Notes: a model not told the origin generated them from the sequence alone. 64,000 bases of DNA from Bedellia somnulentella (GCA_963576735.1 OY755197.1:6894501-6958500), one strand, 5' to 3'. Positions 31,195-44,400 are shown, counted from the stretch's first letter. Translations and numbers: made by a program.

Positions 31195-34167
31195 TATCTG
31201 GAATATCGCCAAGTGCCTCTCGAAAGGAGGCCAAGGCTGCCCCGAGTTCCTCTCAGCATCAAGGTTCAGGATGTCGTTGAGGCCGTTAATAACATGCTGC
31301 CCTCCTTTTTAGAGAGCAGCATGGACCTTTGCGATACGGATTCAATTCTCTTTGGCGCCGCAATGACAGTTTGTCAATTTGTCGGCGTCAGGATGCCGCC
31401 AACAAGAGCTGGTGGCTCCCGCCAGGCTGGCAGTACTAGTCTCAGGACTAGAACTAGACTAGCCTGGATGAGGCGGATTGAAAGCCGTATCACAAGGGCC
31501 AGGGTCCTCATCGGCAAACTGACCAGCTTCAAATCAGGCAACAATAGGCCGAGGGTGGTGCGCTTCGCCAGGGGGGCATTCCCCGGTGAGAATGTCTTTG
31601 ACAACTCACCGGAGTTTGCCTGTAGACTGGTGGAGCGCATCGATGATCTGAAGCAGAAGATCGCTGCTTGGGGTAAGCGAATTAGGCGATATTCTGAAAG
31701 GGTAAAGAGGTACCAACAGAATCGTCTCTTCATGAGTGACCAGAAGAAGTTCTACAGAAGTTTGGAGCGTCCCGATGTGGTTTCGACGGGTCAGCGACCG
31801 GAAAAAGCCGACGTAGTTGCCTTTTGGCGTGGGCTTTGGTCACTGCCTGTTGATCACGAAGAGGGCCGATGGTTTGAGGCGGTCGAGGGAGCGTGCGAGC
31901 CCATAGCGCCCATGAACCCCGTCAACATATCCGAGGAGGATGTGGTGGCTGCGATCCGTAAAGCTCCGAACTGGAAAAGTCCGGGGCCGGACGGATTGCA
32001 CCATTACTGGTTGAAGGGGTTCACGCGCTGTCATGCTACTCTCGCCCGTCAGTTCCAAAGTGCCCTCGAGAGTGGGACGCTCCCGAACTTCTTAACTACT
32101 GGGGTCACTCATTTAGCTCCAAAGAGCGACGCTACCGCGGATCCATCACAATACCGCCCCATTACATGTCTTTGTACAATTTACAAGACCTTGACATCCG
32201 TTCTGAGCTCCAAGATTACTCAACACATTGTTGATAACAATGTGATCTCTGGAGCTCAGAACGGATGTAGGGGCGGTAGTCGCGGTAGCAAGGAGCTGCT
32301 CCTCATTGATGCGGCCGTAGGCCAACTGGTCAAACGCAATCGTCGGAACTTTTCCGCTGGCTGGATTGACTATAGGAAGGCGTTCGATTCGGTACCTCAT
32401 ACATGGCTCATGAGGGTCCTCGAGCTGTACAAAATTGATAGTGCAGTTCGACACTTCCTCGGGCAGTGTATGGGGTGCTGGAGAACGATCCTGAGTTTAG
32501 ACGGTCAGTGGATGACGGACGCGGATGACCAAATTGATATAAGGCGAGGGATTTTCCAGGGCGATTGCCTGAGTCCAGTTTGGTTTTGATTGGCCCTGAA
32601 TCCTCTAAGTACACTCTTGGAGAATTCGGGGACAGGCTTTCAGTTTCGGAGAGGCGGACCACGCTTGCCTCATCTCCTTTACATGGATGACCTGAAGCTT
32701 TACGCCCCCACGGCTGACAGATTGGCGGAGCTACTGACGATCACTAATGATTTCAGTGGTTCCGTCAAGATGGAGCTCGGGGTCGATAAGTGTGCGGTCA
32801 TTCATGTCGAGAAGGGGCATGTCGTGCACTCTGATGGTGTCGATGTCGGCACCAATCATTTGAGGGCACTCTCCGAGGCTGAAACATACCGGTATCTGGG
32901 CATGTCACAAACCATCGGTGTGAAGGTGGCAGACGTGAAACAGGGTGTTTGCGAGGAGTTTTGTGAACGCCTGAAAAGTGTGCTTAATAGCTACTTGTCA
33001 GGCGTTAATAAGATCTGAGCCATTAACTCCTGGGTCATGCCTGTACTAATGTACACATTTGGCGTGCTCAAATGGACTCAGACCGAACTCGACGCTCTGG
33101 ACAGACGAGTACGCACGATGATGACCTCTCATCGAATGCATCATCCGAGGTCGTCGGTTATGAGATTGTATATCCCGCGGAAGTGTGGTGGTCGAGGCCT
33201 CTTGAGTGCCAAAACCATGCACAACCGCGAGGTATGCAACCTCAGAAACTATTTTTTGACGATGACGGATGACAGTATTCGGGGAGAGGTGGTCGCCAGT
33301 GATAAAGGACTGACTCCCTTATCGTTGGCCTCACAGGATTGGTGAACCCCGGAGGTACTTAGCACCTCTGATCGGGAGTCCGTATGGAAAGAGAAGGAGC
33401 TGCACGGGAGGTTTTACAAGGTACTTCACGAACCTTTCGTGGACCGTAAAGCCTCCCTGCATTGGCTGCGTTTCGGGGACCTCTTTGGGGAAACCGAAGG
33501 TTTTGTCTGTGCAATACAAGACCAGGTTATCAAGACGCGGAACTATCGGAAATACATCCTAAAGGACGGTACCACAGACGTTTGTCGAGCATGTGGCCGT
33601 CCCGGAGAGTCACTTAGGCATGTTATTTCCGGTTGTTCAGCTCTTGCTAACACTGAGTACTTGCACAGACACAACCAAGCAGCCAAAATCCTGCATCAGG
33701 AGCTCGCTCTAAAATACGGACTCTTGCAACAGAGGCTGCCGTATTACAAGTATCTGCCGGAGCCAATCCTAGAAAACGACCGTGCCAAAATCTATTGGGA
33801 CCGATCTGTTATCACGGACAGGACTATTCTAGCGAATAAGCCTGATATCGTGGTATGGGATCGGTCGCAGTCGAGGGTATTTCTAGTGGATGTCACTATC
33901 CCTCATGACGAGGGTCTCGTGAAAGCCGAAACCGAGAAACGTCGAAAATATCTCGATCTGACTCACGAGATCACCGACATGTGGGGTGTGACTTCGACAG
34001 AAATAATCCCAATTGTTTTGTCCGCGAACGGGTTAATTCCAACCAGCCTGGCGACCAACTTGAGGCGGTTGGATTTCTGTGGCGTGTCGGTTCCAGCACA
34101 AATGCAGAAAGCGGTGCTGCTCGATACGGCTCGGATCGTCCGTCGGTTCTTGAACCTGACTCCCTGA
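31195..34167 (+). pseudogene. R4/Dong-type LINE ORF (RT plus restriction-like endonuclease), three in-frame TGA stops
   Basis: One frame runs from about 31195 to the stop after RRFLNLTP, with no frameshift; only TGA at 32587-32589, 33016-33018 and 33343-33345 interrupt it. Order: RT fingers (KSPGPDG, QYRPITCL), palm (GWIDYRKAFDSVPH, GIFQGDCLSP, YMDDLKLYA), thumb, CCHC knuckle (CRACGRPGESLRHVISGC), and restriction-like endonuclease (KPDIVVWD...VDVTIP...EKRRKY). This is the R4/Dong architecture. The N-terminus is missing: no ATG, and the frame begins at a TAA repeat. (AAT)n on both flanks fits the TAA-repeat preference known for Dong. Confidence 0.88.
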
Positions 34168-34262
34168 CCCCGACCGACTGTGCTTTTGTCGGGGAGTACC
34201 GCCTCTCCCATTTAAAATTTATATTTTCATTTTCGGCCATGGGAGAGGCGAGAAACAAAAAT
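34168..34262 (+). mobile_element. 3' UTR of the R4/Dong-type element
   Basis: Short GC-moderate tail with two GGGAGAGGCG-like words facing each other (GCCTCTCCCATTT / CATGGGAGAGGC, a potential stem) ending at an AATAATAAT run. Confidence 0.6.
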
Positions 34263-34268
34263 ATTCTC

Positions 34269-34400
34269 CGAAATAATAATAATAATAAAACTCTTTATTG
34301 CACATTACAAAAAAACAACAATTACAAAAAAAAAGATCGGTATAAAAGTCAAAGTACAACTGGCGGTCTTATCACTAAGAGCGATCTCTTCCAGACAACC
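34269..34400 (-). repeat. LINE 3' tail (GGTTGTCTGG family), reversed
   Basis: Reading the minus strand: GGTTGTCTGGAAGAGATCGC, TAAGACCGCC, AATAAAGAG, then a (TTA)n end. It is the same tail as at 29093-29262. Its TAA repeat is the apparent landing site of the R4/Dong element. Confidence 0.8.
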
Positions 34401-34621
34401 CATTTTACCGTTTTTTAAGTTTAGAGATACATATATTTAATATTAATAATAAAAAATAGAAGTTATATGATGATTTTGTTTTTTTACCACTCCTAATAAA
34501 TTTAATATAAAAATGGGTAACTTTTATATTTGCTTACCTTACGCACGGTCACCTCTCACGCCTACATTGACGCGTATACAGATAGATCACTCGCACAACT
34601 AAGGGCGACGTGCGCTCTTAG

Positions 34622-34846
34622 ATTGCAAGATCCATACTACCAGTACGTCCGTCCCGACTCGAGGAGATCGACCGCGTCATCCGCTTGGTAAAGGTCTCAG
34701 AGGCCACTCGAGGACATCAACAACAATCAACTTTAGACACCAAACTCACCAGTATGGTCGAAGAACTCCTAGAGAGTACTATTTTGCGCCACTGGCATAG
34801 ACCTCCCAAGAATCGCGAGCGCAGCGCATTTATTGGCCAATGGTGA
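34622..34846 (+). other. Unidentified GC-rich open segment of 74 codons
   Basis: Stop-to-stop frame from ATT 34622 to TGA 34844-34846. It is Leu/Glu/Arg-rich and helical in character (RLEEIDRVIRLVKVSEATRG, MVEELLESTILRHW). CTCTTAG directly before it could be an acceptor. The family is not recognised. It could be a transposon fragment or an isolated exon; nothing nearby decides between these. Confidence 0.3.
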
Positions 34847-37302
34847 GGCATACTTTTCTATCTCTAGCCGATTTAGCTTAGATACCACACACACCGATGC
34901 CTCATAGTTTTTAAACAAAGTGACAAGCAATGCGTAGGACCCTTAAAGGATTAATAATCTAAAACCATTCGGAACCCTTTATTTTTAGCCAGACTTTTGA
35001 CTACAAGTAAGTATTAACTTTAAGAATCACGATAGAAAGTCTTAATAAATATATTTTGGTGGCTGGCTCTTTTGGAATCTATTATAGAGGTAGACTGGTA
35101 AAATTTTATATGTATCAATTCGAAGAAATTATGTCAATAAATAGGAATAGTTGGTTATTATATTGTTTAATTATTTCTTCTTGTCTAAGGATTTTTGAAC
35201 GTCTCATTTATTTGGCTTAAAAGCTTAACTTCAAGACATGAATTAAAATTTAAAACCAACAATACGTTCCGTTTCGTATGAAATATCGTGCGTATTTATT
35301 CATAAAAATAAGCAGTAAAGTTATTATGACTATAATGTTAATTTTTTTTAGATGAAGGTTATTTTAATGTAATGTGACATTTGTCTCCATGTAAGTGCAC
35401 AGGTAGTCTTCTAGTTTTATTGTTACTGTAATTCAACTACATAGTTAAGAGCGTCATGTATCAATAGACTAATCATTGTCTATGATCCATCCATTCTACT
35501 CATTTCAAAATTAAAAAAGTTAATGAGTTTGTCTATGGCATCACAGAACGGAATCTTGTAAAAGATTAGGCCATTTCATAAAACAAATGTATAGTATCTC
35601 GCGAAAAACATCTTCGGGACAGTTGTATTTATTTCAGCTTTGCATTTTATGTTAAATTGAATCGTGAACCACATTGTAGGTCCTTAGAAAAGGAATCGTC
35701 TTCGAGTCTAGCGGAAGGTTAACAGTCTCATTTCTGCAATAGAAAAGATTTGAGAAGAGACGTAAGGTAAACATCGATTTTGATATTTTCTCTTTTGTTG
35801 GAATCATACGGCGAAAGTAGTTTTCTAGACCATCTTAGTCTTTAATGATAGTATTCCGCGTTGAGAACAAGTATTTTTAGTGCGTCCTCGTACGAAATGA
35901 AAGTTTGACTTTTGCCACATATTCTTTTGAATGGCAGCTGACGGGACGTACTCTCGTTAAGAATGTGTAAATGATTGACGTAAACAGTTTCTGCATGAAA
36001 ACATACAAATAAGGTCATTACTACCTACACCTGGAAAAGTTTGGTGCAAAAACAGGTGATTTCACTAAAAGGGGTGCTCATATTTTCCATTGTAAAATGT
36101 CAAATTGTGAAGTTGTCAGTGCTGGGTTGACTCATTTCTGGATCTTTATCTAGAAGCTTTTGTTTGTGACTGTATCTGTTGCATTGTTGACATGAAATTA
36201 GTTGTGTTAATGTTATGCTTTCTAATTGGATAGTTTAAACATGTAAATTTTATCTCCCTACTTATTATTTATTTACACTTATAATATAGTCCTTAATTAT
36301 TGTTTACATAGTAAATTGTTATTTATATAAGTCTTTGTTTAGTTATACTTTTCTTGAAAGATCATATAAAACATTTAAAATATGACCAAATAGTTCAGTT
36401 ATGTGTGACCTTATTTCATCTATGAATGTGAAATTGGCTAGCCACTGAATGTTATGTAGTCTCAATCACTTGAATACAATAAATGTGCTCAGACTAATAA
36501 GACAAATTCAGTAGCAACAATCACTCCCATTGTGTTTTAAGTTTAAAAGTTTGTAAACAATCACGAAACTGCTATTGGACTATCAAAACAATAATGAAAT
36601 AATAACACAATCATATCAAATATTATCTGTTATTGTGGAATCAAAATGTTTCATCACAGTAGTAAAATATAGTTTTTGATAAGATAAGTTTATTGAATAT
36701 TCTCAATTACATTTCATTCTGTCAAGTATTTCAAATGAGTAAAAGAAATAAATTTATAACTAACTGTTTAAGAATACTATCTAATAAGATTTTCCGTGCA
36801 TGTCAAAACAATGGGTTGTTAACAACTTAGTTGGCTCATGGAGGTTAAATCAAATTAAGCAGACAAAGTTTTTTGACTGATTATTTTTCTATAACCAAAT
36901 TGTTAGATCAGGTGCAAAGAAGGTTTTCAATAAATATATTTCTACAACAGTTATAATTTGATGTTGTGAGTATATTTATTGATGGAATTAGCAACTAGTA
37001 ACATACATGTTTATCAAATAATTGAAATAAATTGATAGAAAAAATATATTGTATATGTTTAAAAAACACACCAAAATAACACACTAATTAGAAACATAAA
37101 TAACAAATGTAAAATAAGAAATAATGGTATTGTTTGTAACCCAAAAACCTATATTCTAAGTTTTGTCTATGCAAACTAAAGAATAGTAATTTATTTATAA
37201 TCCTTTTGACTGGCAAAAATGATGGGAGCTCTTGAGAAAATCCAGTTGCTGCATCTTGTTTTATATTAAATTATAAAAATATGACTTTTGTAAGTGGAAT
37301 TT
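34847..37302. other. Intergenic or 5' non-coding sequence, no gene seen
   Basis: Uniformly AT-rich with only short chance frames and no recurring repeat family. The upstream untranslated exon and promoter of Cnot4 are probably somewhere here or in 37450-38358, but I cannot place them. Confidence 0.5.
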
Positions 37303-37446
37303 GGGCAATGCGGTTAGAGACTTATCACCAATGCTACTTTATTTTTACCAACTTCTCCCCTATGAACTTCTAAATGCGGCTGAAGAGTTTCTAGCTCTGG
37401 CTACCCCTTTTTGGGATTTATGGCCATGAGTATATGTATGTTTGTA
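37303..37446 (+). repeat. Dispersed repeat A, partial
   Basis: 3' half of the family (GGGCAATGCGGTTAGAGAC ... GGCCATGAGTATATGTATG), diverged. Confidence 0.7.
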
Positions 37447-38358
37447 CATAATAAAATAAAAATCATTTATGGCATTGTCAGCTGATGCACTATTGAAACC
37501 AATAAGCCAACAAGGAAATCATGATAGAGGAAGTTCATGTATGCTATATGAATGCAAAAGATAGCTCCAAAAAGAATGAGCTAAGTTTTATCTAGAAGTA
37601 GTTTTTGTATAGTTTTAGATACAAAAACAGTATTAGGAAAAAAGTTATGTTAAATTTTAAAACTTTTGATTATTATATCCTTTGCATTATTTTAAATATT
37701 TGTTTTTGATCAACTTCTTACTTCTTAATGAAGTTTTACATCCATCATTAAGAAATATTATCTTCCTTTTCTATATAATTCTGCAGTGGAGGAGTCCTTA
37801 TTTACTGAAGATTATAAATGAATGATATGTAAATCATTTAAGTAGTATAGGGCAGCTAACACATGAATAGAAGAAAGTTAATCATTTGTGTATTTACAAA
37901 AATTTACCCCACTAAAAATAATTTCTGTTATTAGAAGGAAGAAAGAACTCACAAACATACTCATATCTATTGTGGTAGGCAAACACTACCAAATGTAAAA
38001 AAAAACACACCTCTTACTTTATGAGGGTAGAAAAAGATTGAAATTTATAATTAGCATTAATATTTTTTCATAGAAACCTCTTTTCCTCTAGAGGTTAGTT
38101 TAAGTATGCTTAAAAAATGCAAACAATAGGGGATAACTTATGATAACTTTTATTATTACAGTGTTGACTGGTATTTGAACATTCCCAATAGTATTTCAAA
38201 GTTAATTTTAACAAGCTAATCTTAGGTTTTTGGTCCTACCTACCTTAGTTAAGCTACCTATTATCTAGTTAACTGCTCTGAAAATTATTACTCTAACTTA
38301 TACAGAACCATTTATTGCTAACTTCTCTGCAATTTATACAAAACTATTTATTTTCCAG

Positions 38359-38441
38359 ACAGTGGCAGCTTACTAATTTGTAAGCTGGTATTATTACGTG
38401 TTTCACTGGGGGCTAAGTTATTACTGGCTGCCATTTTGAGG
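38359..38441 (+). other. Cnot4 5' UTR portion of the first coding exon
   Basis: ATTTTCCAG at 38350-38358 is a good acceptor, so the ATG exon may be the second exon of the mRNA. The leader holds a perfect 8-bp stem (38366-38373 with 38380-38387, 6-nt loop), about 55 nt before the ATG. Confidence 0.45.
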
Positions 38442-38474
38442 ATGTCAGTGCTGAATCAGAGCGGAGAAGAGCAG
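38442..38474 (+). CDS. Cnot4: Cnot4 exon 1
   Basis: ATG at 38442 begins MSVLNQSGEEQ; donor GTAAAT at 38475. With this start the RING cysteines fall at the positions known in human CNOT4, which supports the choice. Confidence 0.88.
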
Positions 38475-41400
38475 GTAAATTTAATATAATTTGCTTAAAA
38501 GTTGTATATAATTTTGTATTGCACGAGCTAAAAATCAGCGCCTTGGTTGTTATTTTGTCATCATCTGTGGTGACATGCTGAGCCAGTTACCAATTTTTTG
38601 CAAAGAGACTTTTTCTATTTATCATGTAAGTCATCAAGCACATATTTAATATAAGGATGATGATAAGATTAAAATAATTTAGTTCTTTTGTTTTCCGTGT
38701 TTCTTGGTGTATTACATTTATTTTTATTTAATTTTTGATTGTTAGATCTATCTATCTTCTAGAAAGTATTTTTTATTACCACAAAAAAATACATTTGCTA
38801 TTTTGTCTTATGTTTTTCAGGTGGAATGTCCGCTGTGCATGGAACCTCTGGAGGTGGACGATCTCCATTTCTACCCGTGCACATGTGGCTACCAGGTCAG
38901 TATCGAACATATTTTGAATAAATTTCAAATTAAATATTATTAACAGCAACTTGTTTTGGTTGCTTTCTATACATACTAGATTTGGAAAGTATGAATTTCA
39001 ATTACATCTTGAAACATAATTACATTCTGCTCCCTCCCTCCCCCAAAGATATCCACAACAATTGGTCCTGCGCTGCCCTTATCCATCGGCTTTCCGTGAC
39101 CTCACTCACTCATTATTAATTTTGCTTTCTTTCTATACTAATAATATATAGAGAGGAGAGAATTGTTTGTCCGTTTGTTTGTGCAAATTGGGTCCATTAA
39201 ATAACCTTCAGATAAAACATACGGTATATAAAATCATACTAAATGTCATTGTCAGAGAAGAGTACTGCACTAGTAGCTTGATGCTTATGAGAGCGCGTCG
39301 CGTATGTCACATGAAAAGTGAGAAACTGACAGATTGCTCATACAAAATCTCTCATTATCTCACTTCTTACATGCTCACTCTCACAGGTCTCATGCTAAGG
39401 GGGCAGTGCGAAGAAGGGGTGGACAATTAGTTGCTCATATAATTCTCAGATGGTGAAATTATCCTTACTTCACTACTTAATAAAGTTTTGTCTGAGTGTA
39501 TCCAAAACATCTATAATCTATACAGATATAGATTAGTTTATAATTCGAAAGTTATGATAGTATAAAGACGAAATAGTAATAGAATTGAGTTTCTACTCTA
39601 TCGAAATTTCTGTTGAAAATAATTTAAGTTGGAAAGAATAATGTAGCCTAATGTTGACGAACGATTTTTCAAACTGATTTATGTAGATTACACTTTGATC
39701 ATGTGTACCAAAGATGCCGCACTCCGTACAAATTCAACGCACAAAAGTGGACCGCGAGAATACCGAGACTGTTTTACCATTAAATATTTTTTATTCCACA
39801 TTCTTCGACCTTACCGCCTTGTTTTAAGACCTATTATTTATTGCAAGATCTAGCACGCGACTGTCCGAAAAACAGTAGGCTTGGGTAGATCCAGCTCCGC
39901 GAGGTGATTCGAATCACCAGGTTCAGGCTCAGTTCCGGTACTGAATCCCCTTAACCGGGCCGGACCGCTTATCGAATCCGGCTCGGTTAAGAAATTCAGA
40001 ACTGAATCAAGCAACCAAAAAATACCACGCTTACTTCGCGGAACGTAACGATTGCTATTGACATAAATTTAAAAATCAATTAACTCATATGTATAATGAT
40101 TCTGTTTGTGTACAGGCTAGGTTCGCTAACATACAAATATTCATATGTAAAAAAATAAATAATATTTAGAAACATCTTAACAACATCTTATAACTTATAA
40201 TATCTACACATAAATATAAGCAAATCAGAAAGTTACACAACATAAAACACTATCTTATTTATAATAATATCACAATAAATACCATTATTTTTGAAAATAT
40301 TGATAAATCTATTAAACGAAATTGGCAAACAAAGAACACAAAAGGACAACTCTCTTTTCGTCTCTGTCTCCCGAGTTCAAATTGTATTACATTCTTGTCT
40401 CGCTCTCACATTCAGCAAGCAAATGTAACGGTAATAATCGAACCGATCCTGAACCTGATGCCTGAGCCTGTTAGAGAACAATAGAACCGAGCCGGTGCGG
40501 AGCGGCCCGGTTAAGCGAACTCGCACCTGATAAGAAAGAGTGGGGCCGGTTAGGCCAATCAGGCTCACGCAGGGATTCGAATCATTTGAATCCACCGAGC
40601 CGGACCTACACACGGCTAAAAAACAGTGCTTATCATATAAATAAGCACTGTTTGGCCGGGCCGTTTTTCGTGCTTTGTTGGTGTATCTTTGGTTCGTATG
40701 ATCGAAGAGATTACAGTTAAACTTTTCACAAACTTTAATTACTACCTCTTTGTAATATAGCAGTAATATAAAAATACGCGATTTCACTCCACATAACCCT
40801 AATACCACTTCATCATATTTTACAACATCATCTTATTTATATGGTTATATAACATAACATAAACGTTCACGCCGAATATCCCCGAAGGTGTTGGCAGAGG
40901 TACTAATACTTCTGAACATCACATGTCTTTTGTATGGTTATCAAACCAAAAATATATTTTCTTAACAAAAACTCTCATATATAGTACTAAATTCTAATGT
41001 TTATTTCCAGATATGCCGGTTCTGCTGGAACCGAATCCGGGAAGGGGAGAACGGGCTATGTCCAGCTTGTCGGAAAGCCTACCCCGAGAACCCGGCCGAC
41101 TTCACGCCGCTCAGCCAGGAACAGGTAAGCAGGCACATTTTTTTAGATGTCCTACATCCCATTCATTGGTTACAGTACTGAGCTCTGTGCGCTCACATAC
41201 ACATAATGTGTTTATATACAGTTAAATTCATGTTGTTTTGTGAGATAAAGGTACTATATCTCCCTATCCGTTATTACATATTTATAGCTGTTTTGTCTAG
41301 GGTTGCCAACTTTTTTTAGCAGAAATAAAGTATATCTGATTTTAAAGGAGGTAAATTAAGAGTATGCACTTATAAAAAAGAGTATCATTTATTTTTATCT

Positions 41401-44400
41401 TCTAAAAAGGTACTTTTAGCACTTCTTGCAGCATATAACAAATTTTCATTATTTTTAAAGGTATTGAATGAGTCTAAACATTCTAACTCTAGATTTATAT
41501 ATATCAAGAGCTCATTTTTGATTAAATTCTATGAAGCTCTGTTTCTCTCTTCTCGCCACTTCACATTTATGATCGAAAAGACTCTTTTATTCTGATTAAG
41601 GGTTTTGCGTATTATAATGCACTAAACATTTTGTAAAAAAAAGAGTATTTTAACGTACTTTATTAGTGTTATAGATTATAGAGTACCACTTGATATAGTG
41701 GACAATACTCTATTTTAGAGTACGGTTGGCAACCCTAGTTTTGTCCCTGATTTCTTTCCTAGTAGCTGTTTATGGTATTTAATCTTTAAGTTGGTTTGTA
41801 TATATCTTTTATTTTAAAATATTTTCCCACTCTGCTTTCAAATTGGCTGAAGAAATTCATATTCTGAAGCTCTGGCTTCTCTTTTTGGGATGTGTAGCCA
41901 TGAATGTATGTCCAAATATAAAAAAGAACTTATTTCTTCAGGTGGCAGCCATAAAGACGGAGAAGAAAGCCCGCGAGGCGAAACGTCGCAACAAGACCTT
42001 AGAGTCTCGCCGGGCTTTGGCCAACGTTCGAGTGGTTCAGAACAACTTGGTGTTTGTGGTGGGGCTGCCCGTGCGGCTGGCCGACCCAGAGGTACCCTAC
42101 ACCTTACACACCTTGCATTGTAGGCCATAACACCCTACACACCTTACATTGTAGACCATGACACCCTACACACCTTACATCATAGGACATAACACCCTAC
42201 ATACCTTACATTCTAGGCCTACACACCTTTCACATCTTACATTGTAGGCCATACCACCATAAACACCTTACATTGTAGGCCATAACACCCTACACACCTT
42301 ATATTGTAGGCCATACCACCATAAACACCTTACATTGTAGGCCATAACACCCCACACACCTTACATTGTAGGCCTACACACCTTTCACATCTTAAATTGT
42401 AGGCCATACCACCATAAACACCTTACATTGTAGGCCTACACACCTTTCACACCTTATATTGTAGGCCATACCACCATAAATACCTTACATTGTAGGCCAT
42501 AACACCCTACACACCTTACGTTGTAGGCCATAACACCCTACACACCTTACGTTGTAGGCCATAACACTCTACACACCTTACGTTGTAGGCCATAACACCC
42601 TACACACCTTACATTGTAGGCCTACACACCTTTCACACCTTATATTGTAGGCCATACCACCATAAATACCTTACATTGTAGGCCATAACACCCTACACAC
42701 CTTACGTTGTAGGCCATAACACTCTACACACCTTACGTTGTAGGCCATAACACCCTACACACCTTATGTTCACAATGTTCAAGTGGTTCGGAACAACTTT
42801 GTGTTTGTGGTGGGGCTGCCCGACCCGGAGGTCCCTACACCTTATACACCTTACAATGTAGGTCATGACACCCTACACACCTTACATTGTTGGCCAATGT
42901 TTGAGTGGTTCAAAACAATTTGGTGTTTGTGGTGGGGCTGCCCGACCCGGAGGTATCCTGAGAGGTAATGTCTTAGAAAAAACAATACTGATTGGGTTAA
43001 GATATTAATGAGTATGGTTCATTAGATTGTAGAAAGTGTTGTATTTAAACATATGTCTGTTATATATTCAATTTCTTTAAGAAATTAAAAGTTCTCGAAA
43101 TCTAAATACTAACAGTGCTTATTTGGAAGCAAGGCAAAAGAAAGTAAGAAATGTTTAGTAGGTGAAGCAACTAAAACATTTTTGGGTGGGTTCAGTATTG
43201 AACATATAGAAAACAAATTAAATTCCCAAAAATATATTTAAAGGTGGTTTAATGTTAAGTGTTGTTGCAGATCCTGAAACGGCAGGAATACTTTGGCAAA
43301 TATGGCAAAATTCACAAAGTAGTCATAAACCAGAGTACCACGTATGCAGGCTCACAGGTGAGTGGTTTCCAAATTGGAGGTTATAATATTAATATCAGTA
43401 GATTAATATTTAATGACATACTACAAAGTATGTATATTATTTAAATTCGGAAGTTGATCGAGGAGTAGATAAAACTGATTCCTTAGCTCTGGCTACCCCT
43501 TCTAGGGATTTATAGCCGTGAGTAGATGTATGTATGTTGATAAAATATGTTCTGTTTTTCAAACAGGCAGACAACAAACTGGTCCCATAAATGTTCCACT
43601 ATTTTTGAGGATAGTCACGAGAAGGTCCAATAGGTCGTTCTGTTTGCATCAGACTGATAATTTGCCTACCCTTTTTTTTTACATGCGACATGATAGTCCA
43701 GTCAGTGTTGGCATTAATCAATTATTTTTTTAATCAATTAATTAATTTGATTAATTTTAATCATGATTACATTAATCATGATTAAATTAATCATGATTAG
43801 AAAAGCAATATTAATCATGATTATTGACTTTAATCATTAATCACTAATCATTAATTGATTAGCTTGATTATAAACCTAATACATCCATCAATGTTATTAA
43901 CTCTACGTAAAAGAGATGATGTTAAATAAATTCACAGATTTCTTAAAATATTTTTATTAATCATTCAAAGAACAAAAAAATAATTTGTAAGATAATTAGT
44001 AAATAATTCGAAGAATCATTCAAATCAACTACCCTCCGATCTTTACATTTCTAATTTCTTAATGTTCAAATTACATTTCATAACTACTCTTTTTTCACAT
44101 AAGTCACCAGATAATTTGTGCGATTTAGGCTTATTTAGCATAGTTGCGAAAGAAAACATTCTTTTTACCGAGCCAGAGGACGGCATTGGTGTATTGTACT
44201 TAAGAAACACTTTGCCTACAGGATAACTTTGTAGAAGCTCTCGCTCTTGGCTTACCTCGGCAAAAAAAATTGAAATTATCATATCTGCTCTCTTTTTAGC
44301 ATCACGGAACCATTAGTTAAGTGTTTGTCTAACTTTGTAATTTATGGAAAAAAAACAGTGTTAAAAGAAGGATTTTCTTTACGTCGAGTCAATAACAACT

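Noticed and set aside
32587..32589. TGA in place of Cys in the WF-C-LALNPL motif as possible selenocysteine recoding
   Set aside because: Two further TGA codons occur in unrelated contexts, no recoding element is apparent, and a dead 5'-truncated copy explains all three simply.
40377..40808. Minus-strand frame of 143 codons
   Set aside because: It runs across the end of a hAT-like element and the adjoining hairpin with no recognisable domain; chance frame.
42092..42775. CRISPR-like array
   Set aside because: Units are contiguous with no unique spacers, the host is a eukaryote, and the array starts at an exon border; it is a minisatellite.
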